DNA of 64,000 bases from positions 5,995,595-6,059,594 of the forward strand of contig OX335644.1 in NCBI GenBank assembly GCA_946894095.1. The letters run 5' to 3'. This document shows, one piece after another, positions 13,501 to 25,500 of this stretch. The translations under genes were made by a program, and so were the position numbers. The notes below the pieces were generated by a model. The model was given only the letters and a program-made list of their open reading frames with translations, was not told the origin of the DNA and made no database searches. Numbering within the stretch: position 1 is the stretch's first letter; each line of letters begins with the position of its first letter. Source of the DNA: Incurvaria masculella (Eukaryota; Arthropoda; Insecta; Lepidoptera; Incurvariidae).

Positions 13501-16500
13501 TCTTAGTTACAGACATAATTACATTTTGACCCTTCCTCCAAGTGAATGAATCCAATGAATAGATGCCTAATACCCACCATACCCATCTAACATGTTGCCA
13601 ACTGGAGAAAGCCAGTCCCCACAAACAGCACCCGTTCACGAGCATCGCGCCGGGCACAGACATCGTCCTATCTCAAGCATATTTTAGGGAAAGAGGAGAC
13701 CTGAACCTAGCGTCACCGCAAGCAAGGACCTTAGAGCGGTGCGCTACTGTGATGAGCCGTGGCAACAAGAAAAAGTTGTGAAAACTTTGTACGATTTAGT
13801 TTTTATACTATTATTTCTGTCATGAACTATTACAGTGACCTCTAAACAAAGAGTCAAAATACAAGTACATTATTATTTGTGTAATTGTTTATTGTTTATT
13901 CATCATCCATAGACAGTACACTGCACTCGGATTTGTCATATTTTATCATTAGCCAGTTCGGGGAAATCCCAGCGAAGAAGAACTGGAAAGAAACTCCGCT
14001 GGTTTTTTTTTTTTCAACGTCCACTTAGTCTAAATTTACAAAAGTATTTAGACTCACAGATAAACACGCTAAATTAATATGAATTGACGAGAATCAGCAA
14101 TTCATGTCATATGCAACAGTTCATGACAAATATCAGTTTATTAGTAAAGACCATGCCCGCCATCTAGAATGTTGCCAATTGGAGCAAGCCAGTCCCCACA
14201 AACAGCACCCGTTCACGAGCATCACGCCAGGCACAGCCATCGCCTCTATTAACCATATTTTAGGGAAAGAGGAGACCCGAACCCAGCGTCGCCGCAAGTA
14301 GGGACCTTAAAGCGATGCACTACTCCAGTGGCAACATGAAAAAGTTGTGAAAGCTCTGTACGATTTAGTTTTAATACGATTATTTCTGTCTGTGTAATAA
14401 TGTTCGAAGATCCCTCACCGTACATATCTGCTTCGACAACAGCCATCTCCTCGGGCAGCATGACCGCCATGTGGTCGCGGTAGGGCAGCAGCTCGCCGTC
14501 CTCGATAGCGGGCAGCGCCAGCGGGTAGCCGTCCGATTCCTCGTCCTGGAGAGCGTACGGCACCACACTCATTCCACTTGTTACTTGACACATGTTACTT
14601 GTGGCGGGAGGATTTTATTTATGAACAGGCAGCTATTGGCTGATCTGTTTTTATTTTATTTCGTTTCATTTCTTTAAGAGTTTTCATTATACGTTTTTTT
14701 TTGGTATTTGAATGTTATACTCTTGGGCACTATATTTTATGTGTTTTTTATTTTGCTTTGTGGTTTAATTTAGTCTTTTTTTGTTTGTTTTACGTATTTA
14801 TAAAATCGGTCTTTAAATGGGTTTGTGTTTGGTTAAGAGTGACGGAGAGGTTAATTGAGGAGAGCGTGGGCGTGACAGAGTTCTATTGACGTTAAATAAG
14901 AAAACATCTTGAGATCCCACTATCTTTTTTCAAAATGAAAACAAATAATAATGACAAAACGAATTGTAAGCATTACATGACAAATAGTTGTATCGAGTGA
15001 AGTTAGTCTCAGTTAGTTTGAAGTATCATCAGTGATATGTAAAATGCATGGATATGCCCTTACATACAATTCTGACACCTGTTGTGGTATTCCAATATTC
15101 TATCTTTCTTTGAGTTTTTTATGTTTGCACGGTTTTACTACACAATTAGGCATTTTTGGGGCGTATTATTAGCCAGAGAAGACGCACAGGCGCATGACGA
15201 CAGCGAGCGGCTACCTGGCGACAAAGTGGTGTCCCGCGACGCAAAGAACACTATTTTTGTTGCTCCGTTTATGTTGTATGGAAGGGCCTGTCCTTACGTA
15301 AGAAAGAAAGACAAGAAAAGAAAAGAAAAATACAGTTTATTTTGCAAATTTTTACAGTGTTATATAAAATTAGAAATTACTACTAAACAGTTTCAGTTGA
15401 AATTGTGAGTATAATAACAATAGTGTGCAAAAATGGCCATGGCTCAGCATGCCAGGGAGGTACGTAAATTGCCCTGCCTGGCGCTGGTTTTCAGCCGCTG
15501 CCGTGTGAGTTTGGTGAGGTGTGAGGGTGTGTACTGTTTGTGTATGAATGAAGGGTGTGAAGATGTGTGATTGTGTGTGAATTATGTGTGTATTTTAAGT
15601 CTGCAATCTGTATATGTCTGTGCTTTATGTTTGTTTATATCCGGGTAATATGTGTTTGAATATATTCCGTCAGGTGTTGTGTGCCTTCGGTGTTTAGTGT
15701 ATATATATAGTGCAGTAGGTTAAGGAGTGGTTCACGTAGAAAAGCGCATTTCTTTTGTTTGAATATTAATGCTATTTTATTTTTATTATTATTTTATTCC
15801 TCTTTGCTGTTTCAGAAGTAGTTTCCTGCACGACATTTTAAATGCGTGCAGACCACCCAGCGCCCTGGTGGGTGGTGGGATATCATTCCAACATTTCGAT
15901 GCTGCATATTTGAAACTACCTCTGAAAGCGGCTGAGGAATACTTAGGTATTTGTAGTGTGAAAAGTTGTGCTCGTGTATTGTACCTATGCGTGTCCTGGG
16001 TCCAAATAAGTTTCTTGTACAAATATTCCGGTTTCTGTGTTTTAACTAATTTATGGATCATACACTGAAAGTGGAGTTTTCTGCGTGCCTTCATTTTCAA
16101 AATACCTTGTTCATTATATATAGGTGTGATGTGAGCTCTTTTCGGTATTTTATAGCAGTATCTTAAGCAGGCATTCTGAACTCGCTGTACAGCTCGTTCC
16201 GTACGACTCAGTAGGCAAGGGCCGTACAACGTAGTAATATTTTTACAGTGCGTCTGCTTCGTTAGAGGGCGGCTGTCAAACTCTTGAACAAATATCACTC
16301 TTCATTATGTAAATGGTTCGTTCATGTTTGCATATGGAATAAATAATGGACCGTCTCCTTTAAGGTGGCCCATCCCGCTCATCTCCCCATACAAAAGGGG
16401 AAAGAAGATCACGCCCAGATTCCTTGTCAGAGATCCAAAATTTTGCTCAAATTAGCTTTATTTGATCGAACTAGATGTCTGATGACCATTGGCATTGTAA

Positions 16501-19500
16501 AATTGTGTTTGGTTTCTAAGTTATAAGGTCCGAAAGTTCGAATTTTTCGCGCGTTTTATACAATAACTTTGGAGGTGGATTACGCAATGATAAAGTAAGA
16601 ACATCGTAAAAAGATTAGTCATCAGACATAGCTTATTTAATCAAGATTTATGATCTATTTGGTTTTTGTTAGATTTTTGACTGTGGTTTACTTTTAGCTA
16701 TAAGTCGTTTTGAAACTAAAATTTTCGTAAATCTTACCAAATCATATACTATGCACATCGTCTTTTTTGTGGACATGTTGCATCTTCCTCATCACGGAGC
16801 CTGTCTTATTCTTTGAACCAGAGAGGGACCCAGAGCGCAACAGCACGGTTTTGTACCGTGCCCGCGAATGAGTTGGGCCCGCCGGGTTGGGCCACCTTAA
16901 AAATAGATTGATGTGAAGGGAGAGTGGTGGCGGTACCTGAAGGTAGCGGCGGTGCACGGCGCGAGCCAGCTGCCCCTCCGCCTCGCCCTCGCCGTCCGTC
17001 TCCGCACTGTCCATCTCGCTCACGGCCACCTGCCGCGCACACAAACGACACACATCACAAACAAGCAAATGCCTCTAGCAAAATTTCCACGGAGTATGAT
17101 ATATAAGTTTTTGCATAACTTTTAAAATGGTCCATCAGTATCTCATCTCCGTGTCATTTCTATTTTGTAAAAAAATTCGATAATTACAGGCCTGAGGGGC
17201 TTTCACTGTTATTATACAGAATTTTTTTGGATAGATTAGAGAAAATTAAGCAAAAGTACAGTAGAACACCAATTATACGGACACCTATGTGAATGCCTAT
17301 CTGTTGCCTATGTGCCTCCCATACTCTCATCCCGACAGCTAGTGTCAGTCGTAAAATAATACAAATCGCGCATGTACGTGTTAGTGGCTGTCGGTTGTGT
17401 TTCGGTGCATTCTGTCTTCGAATAATCATTCCGAAAACAAAAAGAAACTTTAATAAGAATGCCTCATGGCATTAATTCCGCCTTTTTGTAAACCATATTG
17501 GTTTGCAAATAAAGATTTTGTGATTTTAATTTTTCTTTTATTTTGCTGTAAGAATAATTACCCGAATTTTCGATTATATGGACAACTCCTGGTACCAATT
17601 AGTCCGGATAATCGCCATCCTATTGCACTCATTATTGGAAAAACAAAATCCTTATCACATTAATCTAAATTCCAATGTTTTGTGTCACCGACCCCCAATA
17701 CATAAAAATGTATGGGGACCGTGAATCCTCGACAAGACAGAGCGGCGAGCACTCGCCTGCATGGGCTCCGGCACGGCGAGCGCGGTGCTGTGCGCGGCGG
17801 CGGCGGCGCGCGGCGCCGTGAGCCGCGGCGCGAGCGCGACGCCCTCCGCCTCCGACGCGTCCCACTCCGTGTCGCCTGCACAACACCAATGTTCATATAC
17901 TCGCTTCGTAGATTATCGGCACGGGGAATTGCTTGCCATGCAAAAAGTTATGGATTCAATCACCGGCCCACTTTCATCCTTTTTATGAGTTGGATAAGCG
18001 CATTTTTTCACTAATGTGATCTGTTCTATGGTTCAGAAACACGTAAAACTCGTGGGGCCCCATTGCCTGGATTAGTACCATCTCTTCAAAAGAAGTGGTA
18101 TTGAAAATTGTCCGTGATTTCCATCCAGTTCAAAATAGCTTGCCATGGTACCTATTTAACATCCGGTTTGTTGGGGTGATGTCATGATTATGGGTATTGG
18201 ACTTCTAATTACAAATACGTTGTAAGGCACTATGATCAAAGCAATAGGATTGATATTAGCCAATCATTGTCTCCGATACGAGAGGCAATTGGATACACTA
18301 CAGACAACTCTTAACACACGGTAGCAACAGTTACTAAGTAGTGCAAGCCTCACATACAATATTTACGGCTAAATAGGCGGAAATAGGATACAGGCAAACA
18401 TCAAAAACGGCTGATTTAAATGGGGAAATGAGATGGGGTCAGCGAGCATGACACCATTGGAATAGCAACCGAAACTTGTTTTTTTGGGGGCAGCGTAGCG
18501 AGGCTGGCGGCAGCTTCCGCGAGGGAGTTCGCTAACGAATTCGCTCGCTACTGATGTTCTCGAGTTCCAAAGGCACATAAGAACTTTAAATTCGATGTTG
18601 CGCGTCCCAAATTCGCAAGCGAACTAACTACAGCGGCTACGCTGTCGCTATATGAATGCGTTTTGATCGCCGCTCCCATCAAATGATCCCCGTACAATGA
18701 GAGTAGATACTGACTGTCGGAGTTGTAGGCGGCGGGGTAGGGAGGCTGCGGCGGGTCGGCGGCGGCGGCGCGCGGCGCGCGCGGCACGCTCGCCACCACC
18801 GTGCGCACGTTCTGGCAGACCGACTCGCCGCCGAACGCGCCGAGCAGCGGTCGCCCGCGCACCGCGCCGCCGCCGCCGCCGCCCGCCACGCACACCGGCC
18901 GCTGCAGACAAGACAACACAACCTAGCGTTACGTTCAACTCATTTTGCTTTTTTTATGCGCGGCTGGAATTGCCAATAGGCGGGCAGGGTCGGCAGACTG
19001 TCACTTTGCTTTCATAGAGTGAAGTGGTCTAGACATATTGAAAATATAAGTACTGCGCTGATACTGGGGCATTTGACCTGCACTGATTGAGTTATCGATC
19101 TGGACCAATTTAAAGGAGGATGGAATGCTGCTTTGGAGCAATGTCGAGATCAAAACTGTTTCCAATCATTTTAGTAACATTCATGAATATAGAGAAAAGG
19201 AAAGTATAGGATATTGAACCGCTTAAGTACATGAAATACTCCCATTCTGCATATTTCATTTAGACATAGAGCTTGGGCCAAACTTTATGGCCGATAAGTT
19301 GGCGCGTTTGCAGAAAGTAAATTTAAGGTCAGCGTCGCACGGAGTAGGGTACGCTCTCCGCGCGACACGGCGTGTATTCAGACCGGCCAAAAAGTTTGGT
19401 CCCTATTAGCCAGTGAAGTGAGAGGATAGTTCATTCTGTGGTTCAATTTAATGGTAAGTGTTCACCACTCAGGTGTCATTTGACTGCTTATAAAATATTA

Positions 19501-22500
19501 ATTCCCATTATCAAAGCGGACCTATTAAATATGTATAATGGGGAAGAAGACTCAAAGCTTATTTTAGGTGTCGCATGAGCGACAGACCAGACCTTCAAAA
19601 TGTCAAAACTGTCATTCCTGTCAAGTTTTATTTAGCAGTTTTTAGATGCAAGAAGTACTCCATGTTGCAGTTAGAATAAGGTTTAGAGGAAAAGAAGTTT
19701 GAAATTAATTTCAAAATAATTTTAAAATAATTAGTTGTGATATTTTCATTTTCTTCATTTGATTAGCATAATTTAGAACAAATCAGTTTCAGAATAATAA
19801 CGAGAAAATTGAGTAATTTAATTACGGAGGTTAGGTGCATAAACATTTTAAATCGTTTCCGTTTATTTTGTATGGTATCTGACAGCTTTGACTGATCTTT
19901 TAGGTGAGTTCGCTTAGACGCCACCTGTCGTGATAAATAAGCAGTCTTCTTCCCCATGGAGACAGACATGGCAGCAAGGAAGCTACAGTGGCGGCCTACG
20001 GGCGGAGGGGGCGAGGTGGCGGGCAGGTACTCACGTTGGTGGGGTCCTCCTGCTGCTCGGCGGCGAGGTCGACGGCCACCTCGAGCAGGTAGACGGCGAG
20101 CGCGAGCACGTGGTCGGGCGGCGCGTGCGGCGCGGCCGCCGCGTCCGGCGCGTCCGGCGCGCGCGCGCGGCAGTGCACGCCGCGGTGCAGCACGCTCAGC
20201 AGTCTGCTCGCCACGTGACACACTCATCATCACACACGCTAAATGTATACAGGGCGATCCCAGTAAGGGCAGAAAGAGAAAAAACGTCTTTTCGACTGAT
20301 GCTGTGGAAACCTAGTAAAAACATTTTAAACCTTTGGGCTTCCTAACCTCAAAATGTATGGGGTGTTGATTATTTTTTTTGAGTTTTCGCAAAAGTGGTT
20401 AGTTTCGACCTCTACTGAACTTACAAAACCCATTTGCATAAACAGCATGCATGGTGGTTGTGGCTTTACTGATATTAATATACAGTAGAACATCGATTTA
20501 CCGGACACCAGTTATCCGGATGTCCGATTGACTGGACTCGTATTTTATAACCTTACGATTCCCTAGGTCGTTCATAAGTTTATTAACACGAGAGGGCAAG
20601 GGGAAGGGCATGACCGACCGACGCCGACGTGCGCGACACAACATGTTCCGACAATGCCTGCCTGTTTATGTGCCTCCTGCCCTCCTATCCCGACAGCTAA
20701 GGTCAGCCGTAAAACAATACCATTACTGGTGGTTCGTTGTTTGCCTGTTTCGCATTCCGAGAATCCCGTCTTTGAACAATGATGTAGAAATGGAAGAGAA
20801 CTGTTTTACCATTAAAGACAAAGTGAAAATTGTTCAGTGTTCAAAGAATGGTGAATCAGGGCATATGATAGCAGACAAGTATGGAGTGTGAACTTCCACG
20901 ATATCGGACATTAAAAACAACTCTGAACCCATAATTAAATTAACCTTCTAAATAAAATTACCACAATGAATTTTACATGTACATACATATGTGCATACTT
21001 CTATTTAACTGTAAGATGGATTGTCCAGAATTTCGATTATACGGACTTTTTTTTTTGCGACCTGACATGGATGAATACCACACAACTACCGTTATGATAT
21101 AAGCCCAATACACCACATTCCCGAAGGAATTAGGTGCCATGCCAGGACCTTCCCTTTATGAGCAAGGGAAAACACGGACAATTTTTCATTGCCGCTTCGA
21201 CCATCTTTTCAGCCAATGCGATGGTACTAACCTGGGCGGGCTTAAACCCTACCACCTAGTAGGTGAAGGGGACCTACAGTTTTACATGGATTCCGATCCA
21301 CGGAGCAGCTCGCATTTGTGGCGAAATCCGTGACTACTCCTGGTCCCAATTAGTCCGGATAAGCAGTGTTCTACAGTATATAATAACATAGCATGAGTGG
21401 GCACTATTCCCAGTGATCTTATAAACCTCTATAATTCACTATTAAATTTAAAATCAAGAATGCTTACAATCAATACCTTTCATACATACAAAATACTTTT
21501 TTAAACAAAATATTACTTACATAGAACTACATAAAAAGTAAAACAAATTTTTTCAATGATCACCGGATAGACATACACTAAATTAGAACTTGGCAAAATA
21601 AGAGTCAACATAAAATATAAACTCACGCGGCGTGGAGCGTGCCGCTGGCGCAGAGCGTGCGCGGGTCGCCGGCCCCCGGCGGCGCGGCCCGCGCTCGCCG
21701 CAGCGGCGGCCACAGCGCCGCGGCGCCCTCGCCGGGGCTCCCCGCCGCCGCCGCCGCTGCCGCCACCCCCGCAGCCTCCGCCCCCGCGGGCGCCGCCGCC
21801 GCCGCCGCCGACGTGGACGCGCCGCTCGCGTCCGAACACTTCCGCTTCTCGCGCACGCTGCGGACAGTTCAAAGCTTAGGTTATTACAACACAGTAGACG
21901 GTATATTGAAAATAAACAACCTCAAACATGTTTTATAAGCATACGAAAGTTTTTCATAAAGAACTCTGAGGGCTCCATTCTCGAAATAAATTTAATATGA
22001 CAGGAAGCAAAATATTAACAATTCCCATCAGTTCCAATGCAGGCACGAATTCTTGGAACAGGGTCCAATAACAGAACTTCTTCAGAAGGACGAAGATGAA
22101 CAAACTTAATGATTGATCAAATTAATTTTTAAATTGTGGAATTGCAACCATTGTATCTATTTATCCAGTTCAGTTTTTATTGCTCAATAATCCCTAGAAT
22201 AATCCCTAAAATGAAAGATAAAGAAGTCATGGAAGGGCAATATGCGAAAACGTCTATCTATACCATTATATAAAAAGGAAAGGTTTGATTGTTTGTGTAT
22301 TTGAACCGAATAGGCTCTGAAACTACTGAACGGATTTAAAAAATTATTTCACCGTTGGAAAGCTACAGTCTATCCGAGGAACATAGACTATGTTTTATCT
22401 TAAAAAAATTAGGGATCCTTACCAAAACTCCGATAACGTAACCCAAGGTGCAAAAATATTACCAACAATGTTCCTTACATCGTGTGCGCTGCGAAAACTA

Positions 22501-25500
22501 TTCACGATAGAACAAAATGATGTACTACAATTTTATAGAACACATTAATATCTACAAAAAATGTCGCTACAGCATACATCTAACTATTATAGTTATGTCA
22601 AAATAAGTGTGCATTTATTTTAAAATAAAAATTTAAATACCGCCGCTAGAAAAGGCTCTTTTTTGGTACCTAGATATTAATCCTTATCAAAATAAATAAA
22701 TTATTATTTAAGACTGTTTCGATACCTTTATATTACTTTTTGAATTATTCGATTCGGACATTTCATTCGAAAGATATCATGAGTTTAAAAATTAGAAAAA
22801 ACTCGCTCGGCCAACTATGCGTTTTAGAGTTTGTAGGCCTCACTCAGAGGTACGGGAGGGGAGTCAGTCGGCTCCCTATAAGAAATTGTCGCTTGATAAT
22901 ATTTTGTCGCTTGATGATAATTAGTTTAGTAGGTAACTAAACGGATTCAAAAAGTTCTTTTCAGAACTAGACCCATTAATATATGTTGTACATTTAGTTA
23001 TCCTAATAAATAAGTGACTTAAACAGTTTTTATGATTTTCGATAAAATACTTTTTAGTTATAGGTTATAGTAGTAGTTGTAGGTAGCTAATAACAGTTAA
23101 ACATGTTTGAAAAATGTTACGGCTTTTCACGCGGCAGGAAGATACATTCTCCAAAGACATTCTCAAAAGCCGTAAATTTTTTCAAACATGTCTAACGACC
23201 GCGGTAATCATAATAATCATAATAACAGTTAAGATAATTATTTTGAGAAAAATAAAACAACATCAAATACTGTTTACTCCCTGGCTTTCACTCAATAAAA
23301 TATTTATTTAATGGCTTTTGTTTTATGGTTATGACCTTTTTACAATAATTAATAGTATGAAAAATACATAAAAGTAAAAAATACAAAAAAAGAAAAAAAA
23401 AATATTCACAAAATTTGTTATTTTCATTTCAAATATTTCAATGTAGGTATATGATCTTTTTTTAGGAACTCTACGTAAGAAGGGTTTATTTGTGTATCAT
23501 TGTGTCAAAATAATATTTTTTAAATTATATTATGCCCGTGCAAAGCCGGGACGGGCTGCTAGTGGAAAATAAAAGCAAAATGTTTGCAACGTGTGCATAG
23601 GTGCCGACATCCTGATTAAAGACATTGGTCATTGGGCCATACTTAAGTCCGAAATCCTATGGGCGTCGTCGGGCACCTTAAGATGTCCGGGCGTACGCCA
23701 TATGCCAAGATTAACATAAAAAAACCAACCAAGTGCGAGTTCGACTCACACACGAAGGGTTCCATACCAAAGTGCATGATTTAACATAAAAAAAATCACG
23801 TTTTTCGTATGGAGACCCACTTTTTTTCATTAATATTTAATTTTACCTATTTGTTGTTCTAGCGGCAAAATAAATACACACTCTGTGAAAATTTCAGTTG
23901 CCTTTGACAGACGGACGGACGGACGGACAGCGGAGGTTTAGTAATAGGGTTCCGTTGGCACCCTTTGGGTACGGAACCCTAAAAACTACCAATGTACAGG
24001 AAAACATTCCGAGCGAAGAATTAATGAAAATATATATTGAAAAATGTGTATCAGAAGTGTAAAACTGAATAAGGATCCTATCTATACTACTTGTGTTTGC
24101 AGATAGATCGTTATTTAGTTCACACATGATATATTTTTTTATTGCATTGTCCTAGTGTATAAGAGCTGATTGATAAGAACAGTTTGATAAGGACGTAAGT
24201 AAAACAACATTTAATAAAGTATATTTAAAAATACAGTAAACAGTAAATATGTAGATTGATTGTCTAATAATTTAAAGATAAAATATAAAAGTTTCCAGTG
24301 CTTTGTGTTCTCAAATGAGACAAATATTCATAATTTTCATAAAAAAGTTTGAACACAGCGTCAGATATTTACCGATACAGGTTCCAAATATAGCTAGACC
24401 ATCAATGCATCTTTCATCATTTTGAAATCCCAAAATAAGTAGCAATTATTTTTAATTATAATAAAATATGGTTTCACTTACGCCCTTGTGGAACTGAATG
24501 CAATCATGTTCCGGCTTTTCACGCGGCGGGAGGAGACATTCTCCGACGTTTCGAGCTGATCGTTCAGCCCGTTGTCGAGTAGGCATCCGCCACGTTCGTA
24601 CGCAGCAGAGCCTACTGATTGCAGACGTATGCAGCAGTCAGTTGTTATCACGCCTTTAATGGCAGATGTATGGGACAAGGAAACTTATACTGACTATGCC
24701 GTGAAGCGGTCCATGGAGCTCTGGAAGTCGCGCCGGTGCACCGCGCGCTGCAGCACGTGCAGGGGGTCGTAGTGCCGCTCCCACACCTCGTCCCGCGGCA
24801 CGAACAGACCCTGCTCCAGGTTCTCCGAGCCGCGCGGCGGCGGCCGGTACGTAGACAGCTACAATTATCATTCAGATTTATCATCAATGACAGCGCAGAG
24901 CACAGCATGCTGCCAGCAAGCAGCAACGGTTCGATTGATATTGGCCAACATCCAACATTAGTTCCGACATCAATATCCGACATCCATCGAGTGGTTGATT
25001 GGGGGGTGAACCATAATGTGGCCTCTGGAAGTAATACATAGCAATGTCACTTAATTAGCGTACTCTCAGATCAAAAAGGAAGGGCATGTGACAGCTAGCT
25101 CGCCTACTAAGTAAAGCTATTAGTAATACCGCTTCATTAGCATACCCTCAGACCAAAAAGGAAGGAGATATGCCATCTGGCGCGCCTACTATGAGACCCG
25201 CTGTATTTAATTTTGTAAAACTACCAACCCAAATTAAAGACACATGCCACATGAAAACATAGTCGCAGACGAATTGGAGAGTTTGTGTTGATGGGAACCG
25301 ACTTGAAGATCACATTTCTAAAGCACATTCTAACTTCTCGGTGGAGGCAGTAATCCGCCTGGGATCCAGCTACATATCTACTAAGTTTCAGCAGGCAAGT
25401 GAAATGCTGTTGCCACCTCATATCCTGCAGCGTGAATACTATTCACCGGAAAATTTTGACTTTCTGCAACGGCCGTCAGTCATGGGCTAGAGAGAGCTAC

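Noticed and set aside
15082..15408. 108-codon plus-strand frame with a GC-rich patch (15170-15250)
   Set aside because: No family match, no splice partners in phase with either gene, and it overlaps the 3' region of a minus-strand LINE fragment.
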